Origin: an uncultured Christensenella sp.
GTDB lineage: Bacteria; Bacillota; Clostridia; Christensenellales; Borkfalkiaceae
DNA: 64,000 nucleotides
NCBI GenBank assembly: GCA_910578195.1
Contig: CAJTOY010000002.1
Location: forward strand, 134,272-198,271
Direction of reading: 5' to 3'
Each line of letters starts with the position of its first letter. Position 1 is the stretch's first letter. This document shows positions 1-8,987 of the stretch, piece by piece. The notes beneath the pieces were generated by a model that searched no databases, was not told the origin of the DNA, and saw only the letters and a program-made list of their open reading frames with translations. The position numbers were made by a program, and so were the translations under genes.

Positions 1-507
1 TGCCGCGCCCATTGCGCCACCCATTATAGCCCCGCCAGCGATACTTCCAAACAATTCCCAACCGCGTCTACCTTCTTGGTATGCAGTAACACCTGAAATA
101 GTTCCACCGACGACTGCACCTACTGAGACACCTATTAACATTGCAATTGCAAATGCAGATATAGCGAACTGACCGGTAGGGTCAGAATACATAACGGGAT
201 TATTGTTACAATACGAGTATAGATTCAATCCGCCGAGGGTTTCGGGGTCGGCGTTGTCGACTGCGTCCATGTTCAGGAATCTGCCGACTTCGGGGTCGTA
301 ATACCTTGTTTTTAAGTAATATAAGCCCGTATCTGTATCATAGAAATAGCTGCGATAGCGGAAAGGGTTTGCGTTTGCTATCGTTTTATTGTACGCCTTG
401 ATTGTATGGTTACCCCATGCATCGTAGCTGTATTCTACCACAATCTCTCCCGAACTGTCAAGATAGAAAAATTGAAAGTGCGAGGGCACAAATTGTGTTC
501 CCCGCAC
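1..507 (-). pseudogene. Orphan Rhs C-terminal cassette (5'-truncated, runs off window)
   Basis: An open frame runs leftward from 507 past base 1. It encodes the end of an Rhs core (YSYDAWGNHT, GLYYLKTRYYDPEVGRFLNMD, NNNPVMYSDPTGQF) followed by a different glycine-rich hydrophobic tip (AISAFAIAMLIGVSVG...). Bases 173-462 align to 1622-1911 of the complete Rhs gene at roughly 95% by eye, and then both ends diverge. There is no ATG; a TGA (508-510) directly precedes a GTG (505-507). The fragment lies beyond the terminator of the intact rhs-immunity operon. Known families keep such displaced rhs-CT cassettes as a silent reservoir for recombination into the full-length gene. That role is inferred here; translation from the GTG cannot be excluded. 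Confidence 0.85.
173..462. repeat. Direct repeat of Rhs core end (with 1622-1911)
   Basis: This 290-bp segment repeats 1622-1911 at a constant offset of 1449 bp with roughly 16 mismatches by eye. It encodes the last ~95 residues of the Rhs core. The two copies stop matching just after the DPTG motif at one end and within ILDSSGE at the other. Homology of this length would support recombination that swaps the toxin tip of the complete gene. Confidence 0.9.
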
Positions 508-508
508 T
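463..508 (-). terminator. Intrinsic terminator of the rhs-immunity operon
   Basis: On the minus strand an imperfect hairpin (arms around 477-491 and 494-508, GC-rich base AGTGCG/CGCACT) is followed by a T-rich stretch (463-476). It sits 10 bases after the stop of the immunity candidate. It separates the live operon from the orphan cassette. Confidence 0.6.
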
Positions 509-517
509 CAAATACCT

Positions 518-1096
518 TTATAATGAAATATGTTCTTTATTTATATTGACTTGTTTTAAAGGTAAATCCAATCGTTTACTTATTATCTTTATTTGCTTTT
601 TTGTTAAGCACTCGCAATATTCTTTTAATCCTTTATCCCGTTCTAATTGAGTTAATGTTACAATTTTATATAAGTTATCAAAAATTATTTCGCTTTCAGT
701 TTTTCCTTGCTTAAAACGTATTGATAATATATTTGTCAACGGATCACCCAAATCAACGCTTAATGGCAATAGAAACCACATTTTAGGACTCATTTTTCTA
801 AATCCTAATTCAACGATATCACTCAAATTGATTTTATAAATTATTTTTTTACCTTTAAATCTTAATAATTCATTATCGTTAATTAAAATATATGAATTAT
901 AGAAACACCTAACAGCGATATAAATTAAGACCGCTATAAAAATAAAACCCAGCATAGCTAAATTACCGTATAATACTTCATAAATTGATTTTGAAAAAAC
1001 ATTCAATACTTGAAATATGATGAACACTAAAATAGAATAATAAAGCAAGTAACTTAAATGCAATGACTTACATAGTTTTATTTTTATTAATTTCAT
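518..1096 (-). CDS. Candidate Rhs immunity protein, two TM segments plus PH-like domain
   Basis: 192 residues, AT-rich and lysine/isoleucine-rich. Two hydrophobic helices (about residues 14-34 and 44-63) are followed by a soluble domain whose start (ILINDNELLRFKGKKIIYKI) resembles bacterial PH-like/STM3941-type domains; this is recognition from memory, not a search. Its start overlaps the rhs stop by one base (TAATG), so it should be translationally coupled to the toxin. Immunity genes of polymorphic toxins normally lie immediately 3' of the toxin, which is the main ground for this call. The toxin tip is hydrophobic and glycine-rich, so a membrane-embedded immunity protein would fit, but this is inference. 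Confidence 0.65.
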   Translation of the reverse strand: MKLIKIKLCKSLHLSYLLYYSILVFIIFQVLNVFSKSIYEVLYGNLAMLGFIFIAVLIYIAVRCFYNSYILINDNELLRFKGKKIIYKINLSDIVELGFRKMSPKMWFLLPLSVDLGDPLTNILSIRFKQGKTESEIIFDNLYKIVTLTQLERDKGLKEYCECLTKKQIKIISKRLDLPLKQVNINKEHISL

Positions 1097-4000
1097 TAAT
1101 TATTACCCATTATTTCATAAATAAGATTTTCTAAAATAATATTGAAAGGCGTAAGTATCCCTATTTTTAAATAAATGCGTTCTATTAAAAGTTTGTATCC
1201 GCCTTTCGGAATGAATAAACCTTGTTTACCCATTGAAAAGCCCAAACCAAAATTCGCCGCACCTTGTAAACCTAATAAGAGACCGCTTAAAAACATATCT
1301 TTAATATCAAAAGTCATATTATCATAAAGCTTAGTTTCTAAACAATATATCCCAACACCAGCACCAAAAGCAGCTGACGTTGTTGCACCAAAAGCTATTA
1401 GACCAGTTGTTAAAGACACTGCGGTTTGTCCAAAAAGTGGTGCAGCGGCAAATCCTGCTCCCAAACCAAAAGCTGCACCAATCACCAGTCCCTTTAATCC
1501 ACCGATAACTGCGCCCTTCCACCACTCTTTACCACTTATCTTAGCATCAATTGCTCCTTTAGCTGCGCCAAGACCAACACCTAATAAAGTTGCTATTACA
1601 AAAATAGACCAAACAAATTCACCGGTAGGGTCAACGTACATTACGGGATTGTTGTTACAATACGAGTATAGATTAAGTCCGCCAAGCGTTTCGGGGTCGG
1701 CGTTGTCGACTGCGTCCATGTTCAGGAATCTGCCGACTTCGGGGTCGTAATACCTTGTTTTTAAGTAATATAAGCCCGTATCAGTATCATAGAAGTAGCT
1801 GCGGTAGCGGAAAGGGTTTGCGTTTGCTATCGTCTTATTGTACGCCTTGATTGTATGGTTACCCCATGCATCGTAGCTGTATTCTACCACAATTTCCCCC
1901 GAACTGTCAAGTATGGCTATTATATTTCCCATCATATCCTTACGATAGAAATAAGTTGAAGCATTGTACTTAAAGCTCGATAAGCCCGTCATATCGTAGA
2001 AAAATTCTAACCCGTCGCTCGTTTTTATCAGTCTGTCCAAACTGTCATAATAATAAGTAACGTCACCCTTGCCTATTCTTCGACCCCTGCCGTCGTACTT
2101 AAAAGCTATGCCGTTGAACGACTGCATTTGTCTGCCCTTCCAGGTTGCTTTTTTGTCGCGATAAGTCGTAGGGTTGCCCAAAGCGTCGTATACGCAAGCT
2201 TCGCCTTTATAAAAGGATATTTTATTGCCCGAATACATATATTTCAGAACCGAGCCGCCCGTAGGAGTTTGAGCCGTAGTATACGGATGAGTGGCAACCG
2301 ACTTAATGTTGCCGCGGTCGTCGTATTCATACAAACAAGTTTTACCCATAGGCTTGTTATCTTCCCTTATCAGTCTATTGTAGTTATCGTAGGTATAACT
2401 TATTGAATTGCCGTCATACTGCACGCTCACCACCCTACCGTTTGTGTCGACAATATTATATACGGTTTTCTTTATATTTGCATGACCGCTGTAAAAATCT
2501 ATTTTAAACGGTATATGCGTCAAAGCGGATTCGTTTGAATTAGCCGTTCCCATATATAATATTTCTTCTTTTTGTATAAATAATTGTCCGTAATACGTTT
2601 CTCTGCGGCTAAGCCTTTGCTGAAAGTCATAAGTATTATTAATTTTAATGTTATAATATGATTCGGATTCAAGTTGTTTAAGCGCAGTATATTTGTAATT
2701 ATAATCTACGTTTAACAGACCTTGAAGCTGAACACGATATAAATCGCCGTATTCGTTATAGCTATAATTTTCACTATAATTACTATATACGGATTTTGTA
2801 CCAACGTTATAACTTGACAAAGTGCCGTACAGCAGATAGGAAAATACTTCTGTCTCCGACGTTATATGGTCTTTTACAGTCAACTCGTACCAATCGTAAT
2901 CACCCTCATCGTCCGACATCATTGCACAATTACTTTCAAGCTCCAAATTACCGTTATAGTAAGTTTTTACGCCCATTCCGTCTTTTTGCGCTACTATTTT
3001 AAACGTTTCATTCAAAGCGTTTGTCTTTGTAAGCGTTTTGTCGTTTGTGCCTTTTGCATATTCGTATGATTGAAGCTTGTCCGTGCCGAGTCGCACTTCC
3101 TTTAAACGGCGTTGATTGTCGTAATTGAAGTATATGTGTCCCGAAGCAGCTGTCGTATCGGCAAGCGACGTCAACTCGTTGCTGATATCGATAATAGAAT
3201 TTTTTAAAGACCCGGAATAAACCATGGAAATTCTTCCCGCGCCGTTACGCGGATATTTTACGGCATCATTCGGCAACACGGTTTTCTCGTTCGGTAGCCT
3301 CGAACCGTTGGCATAGGTGAGCTTTATATTCTGCTTTTCTGCGGTTCTTACCATTGTAAGTCTACCGAATTCGTCATATTCGTATTCGTTTCTAAACTTA
3401 TTTTTTAATTCCTTGGTATTATGAGTGGTCATTTTTACAAGATTGCCGCTTGAATCATACTCGTACCTTACTACTTGTGTGCCTTTTGTTTCTTCCGAAG
3501 AAGTTTCATATTCAGCCCAATGTGAGATTCTGTTTTCCGAATCATAGTAATACTGTTTAACGTATTCTTTTGTCGGTTCAAGATAATTTTTGTAAGTAAT
3601 AGTTGTATTTTCGTTACCAACAAGAAATTTGAAATACGAATAAGTTGAATATGTATAATCTGTTTTAACCGACGAAATAAAATCGGATTCAACACCGATA
3701 GTATATTTTCGGGACAGCGTGCCGTCATCATTGTAAGTAAACGCCGTATACCCTTTTGAAGCGTAAACAAAATATTCGTATTTATTTTTATTGAGAATTC
3801 TTTTATCAGCTATCGAAGAACCTACTAAATTTCCTTTGTCATCGTAATTCGTACATTCTGCATAAGTAACAACACCGCCCTCTTCCTTAAAATAATAATC
3901 GCTGTAATCTGTAAATTTGTAAATTTCTCTGTTGCCGTCGACGTCGGTTATTTTGTTTACTCCGTCACTGAGATTGAACGACCACGAGCTTATAACGGGC

Positions 4001-4785
4001 GCAGTTGAGGTAGGCACTCCGTTAGGGACTTGCGTCAGTGTAGATTTAACTTCGAGCTTGTTTGAAGAGTACGTTATTTTATAGCCGAGGCTCGACTCTA
4101 TCGAAGAAATCTTCGAATTTGTATAAGCCAGCGTTAAAGCTCCGTGCACATTTGAGAAACTCTTTAAAGTACTGCTTGAATACGTTAAAGTCACAATTTT
4201 TTTAACGGAATTTTCGCCGCATATTTTGTTTACCGCCGTCAACCGAGAATTTGCATCATATACAAACGTATACTTATTAAAGGTGTTGGCGTTAAATCTG
4301 TCGTATATATTTGTTATTTTATTATTTGCATCACGCTCGATATAAAGGTTATGTCTGTTCAGCGCTATTATAAGCACAAGCAAACCGTCGGAATTAAAAC
4401 AGCGCGAAATATTGCCGTCCGTAAGCGACATTATAATTCCTAAATTTTGGGCGCCATAAACAGTAGACACTACGGGCGGAGCGCCGTTAATTGAATGCAA
4501 ACCGTTATATTTGTAATAATCGTCTCTTGTATACACATTGCCTAAGGAATCCGTGTATTGCATACCGTCAAATTTCTCTTCGAGATTCAAAGCGAAGTTC
4601 TTAATGTCAGACCGCCATATATACGACAAGGGTATTCCCAAACCGATATTTTCGGCGGGTTCGATATTAAAGTTGAATATAGCTTTATCATTTTTTAAAT
4701 CTCTTGAAAAGACTAAACCGTTCGGTAATTCATAGCTTTTATAATGATACCTTTTAATTTCTGTTGATTTTGTTGTTGTTTCCAT
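1096..4785 (-). CDS. Rhs/YD-repeat polymorphic toxin, complete
   Basis: 1229 residues. A long array of YD-type repeats (for example YEYDSSGNLVKM, YEYDDRGNI) occupies about residues 150-1000. The Rhs core ends at the hallmark GLYYLKTRYYDPEVGRFLNMD (around 1005-1025) and DPTGEF (around 1053). The final ~176 residues are the variable tip: a hydrophobic Gly/Ala-rich stretch and a short end without a recognised catalytic motif. No N-terminal signal peptide is visible. The start is supported by AAGGAG nine bases upstream of the ATG. In the family, the core forms a shell around a C-terminal toxin used in contact-dependent competition; the activity of this tip is unknown. The gene is clearly lower in GC than genes after 5300, suggesting transfer. 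Confidence 0.92.
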   Translation of the reverse strand: METTTKSTEIKRYHYKSYELPNGLVFSRDLKNDKAIFNFNIEPAENIGLGIPLSYIWRSDIKNFALNLEEKFDGMQYTDSLGNVYTRDDYYKYNGLHSINGAPPVVSTVYGAQNLGIIMSLTDGNISRCFNSDGLLVLIIALNRHNLYIERDANNKITNIYDRFNANTFNKYTFVYDANSRLTAVNKICGENSVKKIVTLTYSSSTLKSFSNVHGALTLAYTNSKISSIESSLGYKITYSSNKLEVKSTLTQVPNGVPTSTAPVISSWSFNLSDGVNKITDVDGNREIYKFTDYSDYYFKEEGGVVTYAECTNYDDKGNLVGSSIADKRILNKNKYEYFVYASKGYTAFTYNDDGTLSRKYTIGVESDFISSVKTDYTYSTYSYFKFLVGNENTTITYKNYLEPTKEYVKQYYYDSENRISHWAEYETSSEETKGTQVVRYEYDSSGNLVKMTTHNTKELKNKFRNEYEYDEFGRLTMVRTAEKQNIKLTYANGSRLPNEKTVLPNDAVKYPRNGAGRISMVYSGSLKNSIIDISNELTSLADTTAASGHIYFNYDNQRRLKEVRLGTDKLQSYEYAKGTNDKTLTKTNALNETFKIVAQKDGMGVKTYYNGNLELESNCAMMSDDEGDYDWYELTVKDHITSETEVFSYLLYGTLSSYNVGTKSVYSNYSENYSYNEYGDLYRVQLQGLLNVDYNYKYTALKQLESESYYNIKINNTYDFQQRLSRRETYYGQLFIQKEEILYMGTANSNESALTHIPFKIDFYSGHANIKKTVYNIVDTNGRVVSVQYDGNSISYTYDNYNRLIREDNKPMGKTCLYEYDDRGNIKSVATHPYTTAQTPTGGSVLKYMYSGNKISFYKGEACVYDALGNPTTYRDKKATWKGRQMQSFNGIAFKYDGRGRRIGKGDVTYYYDSLDRLIKTSDGLEFFYDMTGLSSFKYNASTYFYRKDMMGNIIAILDSSGEIVVEYSYDAWGNHTIKAYNKTIANANPFRYRSYFYDTDTGLYYLKTRYYDPEVGRFLNMDAVDNADPETLGGLNLYSYCNNNPVMYVDPTGEFVWSIFVIATLLGVGLGAAKGAIDAKISGKEWWKGAVIGGLKGLVIGAAFGLGAGFAAAPLFGQTAVSLTTGLIAFGATTSAAFGAGVGIYCLETKLYDNMTFDIKDMFLSGLLLGLQGAANFGLGFSMGKQGLFIPKGGYKLLIERIYLKIGILTPFNIILENLIYEIMGNN

Positions 4786-5005
4786 TTTAATTTTCTCCTT
4801 GAATTTTATTTTTGAATTTGTGTGCCGACCAACGTTTTTAATTTGCCTTTACTATCCCCCTTTAAATTTAATAAACATATGTTTGATTTTATTATAAACT
4901 TTAAATATGACACACGTTGGGCAATTTAAAAAATATTTTCTGTTATTTTATAAAAAAAAGCGTGATTAAATTGAAACGGCTTTCCGCGTTGCGGAAAGCC
5001 GTTTA
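4786..5005. other. AT-rich intergenic region upstream of rhs
   Basis: About 220 bases without a gene. It holds the rhs ribosome binding site, a minus-strand TATAAT (4891-4896) with no convincing -35 partner, and the terminator of the small gene at 5006. I see no further coding potential. Confidence 0.5.
4974..5004 (-). terminator. Terminator hairpin of small gene 5006-5191
   Basis: A perfect 14-bp inverted repeat (4974-4987 and 4991-5004) with a 3-base loop starts right behind the stop codon of the minus-strand small gene. The downstream T-tract is weak, so termination efficiency is uncertain. Confidence 0.7.
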
Positions 5006-5191
5006 TTAATTGTATGAATATGTTTTAAGCCGCTCGGTGGTGTTCAAGCCCTTCATTGACGAAAGCTCGTGCAAAAGCCGCTCGCTTTCGCTGAGGCGGA
5101 TAGCCTCACCTTTCTCAATCAAGTAAGTTTCGCCCTCGTGGCGCCTTCTTATTAATTTTTTCTGTCTTTCAATGTATGCCGTGAACGTCAT
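5006..5191 (-). CDS. Small hypothetical protein, 61 aa
   Basis: The frame can start at 5245, but the ATG at 5191 is preceded by GAGGAGG with 8-base spacing, so a 61-residue product starting MTFTAYIERQKK is preferred. It is highly charged and probably helical, with no family I recognise. It is divergent from the WYL regulator at 5307; their promoters share the same -35 bases (5239-5245), so control by that regulator is plausible. It ends in a strong hairpin. Confidence 0.6.
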   Translation of the reverse strand: MTFTAYIERQKKLIRRRHEGETYLIEKGEAIRLSESERLLHELSSMKGLNTTERLKTYSYN

Positions 5192-5238
5192 GTTCCCGCC
5201 CTCCTCGCTATTTTCAATTATTATTCTACATACTATAC

Positions 5239-5267
5239 TTGACAAATACTGTCATATATGATAAAAT
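5239..5267 (+). promoter_or_regulatory. WYL regulator promoter with TGACA/TGTCA inverted repeat
   Basis: TTGACA (5239-5244), 17-base spacer, TAAAAT (5262-5267). An inverted repeat TGACA-N5-TGTCA (5240-5254) covers the -35. The complement of 5240-5245 reads TTGTCA and can serve as the -35 for the divergent small gene, so one operator could control both directions. Autoregulation is inferred. Confidence 0.7.
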
Positions 5268-5306
5268 TCTTAAAAATATTTACGGTTTAGTTTATTCGGG
5301 GCGATT

Positions 5307-6227
5307 ATGAAATATGAAACAATGATTAAAATAATGATGCTGCTTTTGACAAAGCGGAAGCTGACCGCGAGTCAGATTGCCGACAGATACGGGATTTCAA
5401 CGCGGAGCGTTTACAGATATGTCGAGGAGCTGAACGTTTGCGGCGTGCCCGTCGACGTCACGCGCGGGCGGTACGGCGGAATTTACGTTGCCGACACGTT
5501 CCGTCTGCCCACGGGATATCTGACGCGCGGGGAATACTCCGCCGCCATAAACGCGCTGAACGCGATGGCTTCGCAGGTTACCGACGAAAACATTATTTCC
5601 GCGCTTGAAAAGCTGCAAAGGCAGCAAAAAAGCGAAAAGCGCGAGCTTTCCGTTTGCGGCAACATTATCGTGGACGGCGGAACCTGGGGCGGCGGAAAAA
5701 AATTCTCAGAAAAAATGCGGGTCTGCGAGAGTGCGGTAAACGACAAAGCGTGTCTTTTGATTGACTATATTTCGCGCGGGGGCGAGCACAGCAAACGCGT
5801 TATCGACCCGCACGTTTTAATCTTTAAGCAGAACGTTTGGTACGTCTACGCGTTTTGCCACACGAAGCAGACATTCCGAACATTTAAAATAGGCAGAATT
5901 AAAAGCGCGTCGTTCACGGGCGAAAGGTTTTTGCGGAAGGAATTTACGCGCGACGAAATCGACCTCGACTTCTACTACCCCTCGGAAAAATTCACAGACG
6001 TTACGCTGGAAATCAACAAAAGCTCGCTTGCGGACGTCGAGGAATGGCTGGGCATAGACAATATCGAGCCGCGCGGCAACTCCTTCTTTGCCAGACTGGC
6101 GCTGCCCGACGACGGCGGGCTTGTGAATAAAATTTTAAGTTTCGGCGGGGCGGTCAAGGTGCTCGAACCCGCGGAGCTGAAAGAAAAAGTTGCCGCCGCC
6201 GCGAGGAAAATTGCGGAAGAATATTAG
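5307..6227 (+). CDS. HTH-WYL domain transcriptional regulator (YafY/DeoR-like)
   Basis: 306 residues. The N-terminal winged HTH (about 1-60) contains LTASQIADRYGISTRSVYRYVEEL. The C-terminal half holds a WYL domain, with the signature degenerate as WYVYAFCHTKQTFRTFKIGRI (W-Y-V), and a WCX-like tail. The family comprises ligand-responsive transcription factors, some binding nucleic acids or nucleotides; the ligand here is unknown. It is transcribed alone from a consensus promoter with a possible operator and ends in a bidirectional hairpin shared with the convergent epimerase gene. The divergent 61-aa gene is its most likely target. Confidence 0.88.
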   Translation: MKYETMIKIMMLLLTKRKLTASQIADRYGISTRSVYRYVEELNVCGVPVDVTRGRYGGIYVADTFRLPTGYLTRGEYSAAINALNAMASQVTDENIISALEKLQRQQKSEKRELSVCGNIIVDGGTWGGGKKFSEKMRVCESAVNDKACLLIDYISRGGEHSKRVIDPHVLIFKQNVWYVYAFCHTKQTFRTFKIGRIKSASFTGERFLRKEFTRDEIDLDFYYPSEKFTDVTLEINKSSLADVEEWLGIDNIEPRGNSFFARLALPDDGGLVNKILSFGGAVKVLEPAELKEKVAAAARKIAEEY

Positions 6228-6228
6228 A

Positions 6229-6257
6229 AAACCGCGCAAGCTTGCTTGCGCGGTTTA
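6229..6257. terminator. Bidirectional terminator
   Basis: A perfect inverted repeat of about 12 bp (AAACCGCGCAAG and its complement, loop CTTG) lies between the convergent WYL gene and the epimerase gene, with A/T tracts on both sides. Confidence 0.85.
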
Positions 6258-6258
6258 A

Positions 6259-7080
6259 TTATGCTTTATCTATTGTTAATGTATATGAAAAGTTCGAGCC
6301 GTTTTCGTCGGCAAAGTTTATGAAGGGCTTTTCGGAAAGCTCGACCGGCGCGTCGCCGCTGTCGTTTATGCCCCACCACGGTTCGACGCAGATATAATCG
6401 CCGCCGTTTTCATTGCGCCAGAAGGCGTAAACGGGGCAGTTCGACTTATAAGTATAAGCGTAGCCGTCGTTGGTGATTGCGCACAGCTTGCCGCCCGAAA
6501 GCGAGCCGAGCTGGTAGGTTTTGTACGTCTTGAAAAAGTCGGTGTTGAGCACAAGCCTGTCCATATGATGTATACGCACGGGAATTCCGCCGTCGACGGG
6601 ATAAAACAGCGGGTTTTCGGTGTTTTCGAATTCCACGACCGCCTCTCCGCCCGGCGCTTTCATGCCGGGGTGACCGCCGACGTAGAAAGGAATTTTCCCC
6701 GACTTCGAGCGCACGGTATAGGTTACCTGCACGCTGTTCTTTTTGAGTTTATATGAAATAGTGAAATTGAAATCGAACGGGTACGTCTGTCTTGTGACCG
6801 CGTTGGAAGCGAGTTCGAGCGTGAGATAATCAAGCCCCATGTCCGCGAGCGCGAACTCGGAATACCGCGCGACGCCGTGCGATTTGGGCGTGTATGTTTT
6901 GCCGTTCGCCTTGTATTCGCCCGCGTGACCTATCACGGGGAAAATCACGACGTCCTGACTTTTCCAGTGCTCGCCGCCCTGCCAAAGCCGTTCTTCGCCG
7001 TGATATGTAAGAGAAGTCATACTTCCGCCGTCCGAATTGACCGACAGCGACAGACATTTATTTTTAATTATATAAATCAT
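6259..7080 (-). CDS. Aldose 1-epimerase family protein (LacX-like)
   Basis: 273 residues with the beta-sandwich galactose mutarotase signature of the LacX subgroup: FPVIGHAGEY and SHGVARYSEF in the N-terminal half, GGHPGMKAP in the middle and CVEPWWGI near the end. The histidines (SHG, GGHP) and the EPW glutamate are at positions expected for the active site. The family interconverts sugar anomers; the substrate cannot be told. It is the last gene of a leftward run and begins 1 base after the HIT gene ends. There is no signal peptide, so it is cytoplasmic. Confidence 0.88.
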   Translation of the reverse strand: MIYIIKNKCLSLSVNSDGGSMTSLTYHGEERLWQGGEHWKSQDVVIFPVIGHAGEYKANGKTYTPKSHGVARYSEFALADMGLDYLTLELASNAVTRQTYPFDFNFTISYKLKKNSVQVTYTVRSKSGKIPFYVGGHPGMKAPGGEAVVEFENTENPLFYPVDGGIPVRIHHMDRLVLNTDFFKTYKTYQLGSLSGGKLCAITNDGYAYTYKSNCPVYAFWRNENGGDYICVEPWWGINDSGDAPVELSEKPFINFADENGSNFSYTLTIDKA

Positions 7081-7081
7081 A

Positions 7082-7414
7082 TTACCAGCCGAGCTGTTGA
7101 CCTCCGAGTATGTGAATATGCAAGTGGAACACGGTCTGCCCCGCGTCGTCGCCCTGATTTATAACAAGGCGGTAGCCGTTTTTACAGCCGTTTTCTTCGG
7201 CTATCCGCGGAATTTTCATGAGCATGTATTTCACGAGCTCCGCCCGCTCGCCGTCCATTTCGGACAAAAGCTTGAAATGCTGTTTGCCTATCGCAAGCAA
7301 GTGCACCTTCGCCTTGGGCTCGATATCCTTGAACACGAGCATTTTATCGTCCTCGTACACCTTTGCCGAGGAAATTTCGCCTTTAATGATTTTACAGAAA
7401 ATACAATCAGTCAT
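7082..7414 (-). CDS. HIT family hydrolase (HinT-like)
   Basis: 110 residues, the usual length. It has the N-terminal CIFCKI motif and the C-terminal histidine triad HLHIHIL, with the downstream GW end typical of HinT. HinT proteins hydrolyse purine nucleoside phosphoramidates and aminoacyl-AMP. The start overlaps the upstream PrsW-like stop by 8 bases, indicating coupling within the operon. Confidence 0.96.
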   Translation of the reverse strand: MTDCIFCKIIKGEISSAKVYEDDKMLVFKDIEPKAKVHLLAIGKQHFKLLSEMDGERAELVKYMLMKIPRIAEENGCKNGYRLVINQGDDAGQTVFHLHIHILGGQQLGW

Positions 7415-8987
7415 ATTCGCCTTTTACTCTCCTCAATTTAATTATAAACGCAGTTAAAATTACAGTACAGCCCACAGCTATCGCCGCGCCCGCGGCGCAC
7501 AAGCCTATCAGAATGTCGTAGCCCTCGAACTCGTCGGCGTCGAGTATCGCCGTGACGGTGCCGTCCTTGTGCGGCGTGAAATCAATCAGGCTGTCGGTGT
7601 TAACCTCGAACACCCAGACGGTTTCGCTTTCGAACTTGTACTCTGCGCAGTAATAGCGGCTTGAATAGCCGCTTCTTTCAAGCTCGACCGAGATACTGTC
7701 GAGCTCGCCGCTCGAAACATAGTAAGCATAATAATACTTTCCGTCGTAGCCGTCAAGCTCGTCGCACTGCACGACGTAGGTCAGCTCGCCGTCGACCTTT
7801 CTTTCCTCGAAGTTGTTTTCGGGGTTGTAGGGGTCCTTCATTTTCCTGCCGCGGTCGGCTTCGAGATTGAAGCCGTCCTCGACGAAAGAAATAAATTCAT
7901 CCTTAGTGTCGTAAAGCACGCTTTTATATTCGACGCCTATCGGCAGCGAGCACAAAAGCAATATAATGACCGACAAAAGCGTGCAGTTGAGCGCAAACGT
8001 CAAGTTACCCGCGTTTTTGAAGCGCATGCTTTCGCCCATTTTTTTGGCTTCGAGAATTATCCGCTCGTTCATGCGCGTCAAATCCACCTCGGAAGCCAGC
8101 GTTCTGATGCGCGAAACGTGCACGATTGCAATATTCATTGCCGCGGCGACGATAACGCAAAGCACTATATCGACCACCATTACCCAGCCCTCTAAGGGCA
8201 AATTCCAGCAGACGTGCAAGCCCGCGCTTGCAACGAGCATAAATATCCACAGCGACCCGAACGGCTTTTTTGACATGCAGTACGCCCAGCCGACCGCGCC
8301 CGTCCAGAGAATGTGCGTGCAGAACGACGAAAGCCCCCTTTCGAGAAACAGCGCGATTGTGGCTTGAACGTCGCTATAATAGTTGACGTATTTATCCGAG
8401 TAATAGAAGATATATCCCATATCCTCGATTACCGAAAAGCCGGCGGCTACGCTCGCCGCGACGAGAAAGCACGCGTAGGGGTTTTTGCGCTTGGTCAGCT
8501 CGATTGCGGCAATTGCGGGAATTATCTTGCAGAACTCCTCGATACAGCCCGAAGCGACCGCTTTCACCCACGGATTGTCGGTGTTAATCAGCGAATAGAA
8601 AAGCTGGGAAAGTACTCCCGCCGCCGTTCCGCCGCCGACGAGTACCGATAAAATCAAAAACAAGCTCAGATTGCGCTTGGGGTACAGCTCGAACAGCAGC
8701 ACTATGAACGGGATAGTGAAGGTAATTCCGCCGAGGAAGGTTACGGACGGAACGTAGAGAGTGTTGTTCGTCAGACGAAGCACGAGCGTGTTTATCGTAA
8801 ACAGAATAAACAGCGCGAAAAACGCCCTGACGTACAGCCACGGAAACGCGCCCGTTATGCCGCTGTTGTCCTCGTTCAGACCGCGCGAAAAAATTTCCTT
8901 GTACTCCGCCTTCGAGCGGGCGCGGAAAGTTTCTTTAAAAAAGTATGTAATTTTCGCACGCAGCAACACTTTTTCGGGTTTATCCAT
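7407..8987 (-). CDS. PrsW family intramembrane protease with C-terminal extension
   Basis: 526 residues, multi-pass. The PrsW signature motifs are present in order: EEFCK (about 147-151), GFSVIEDMGY (about 178-187), HILWTGAVG (about 223-231) and LHVCWN (about 256-261). They are followed by further TM segments, a long soluble region of ~140 residues (about 350-490) and a last TM helix. PrsW of Bacillus cleaves the anti-sigma factor RsiW; no sigma/anti-sigma pair is visible here, so the substrate is unknown. The extra C-terminal domain is larger than in simple PrsW proteins. The start overlaps mtaB by 8 bases. Confidence 0.85.
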   Translation of the reverse strand: MDKPEKVLLRAKITYFFKETFRARSKAEYKEIFSRGLNEDNSGITGAFPWLYVRAFFALFILFTINTLVLRLTNNTLYVPSVTFLGGITFTIPFIVLLFELYPKRNLSLFLILSVLVGGGTAAGVLSQLFYSLINTDNPWVKAVASGCIEEFCKIIPAIAAIELTKRKNPYACFLVAASVAAGFSVIEDMGYIFYYSDKYVNYYSDVQATIALFLERGLSSFCTHILWTGAVGWAYCMSKKPFGSLWIFMLVASAGLHVCWNLPLEGWVMVVDIVLCVIVAAAMNIAIVHVSRIRTLASEVDLTRMNERIILEAKKMGESMRFKNAGNLTFALNCTLLSVIILLLCSLPIGVEYKSVLYDTKDEFISFVEDGFNLEADRGRKMKDPYNPENNFEERKVDGELTYVVQCDELDGYDGKYYYAYYVSSGELDSISVELERSGYSSRYYCAEYKFESETVWVFEVNTDSLIDFTPHKDGTVTAILDADEFEGYDILIGLCAAGAAIAVGCTVILTAFIIKLRRVKGEYD

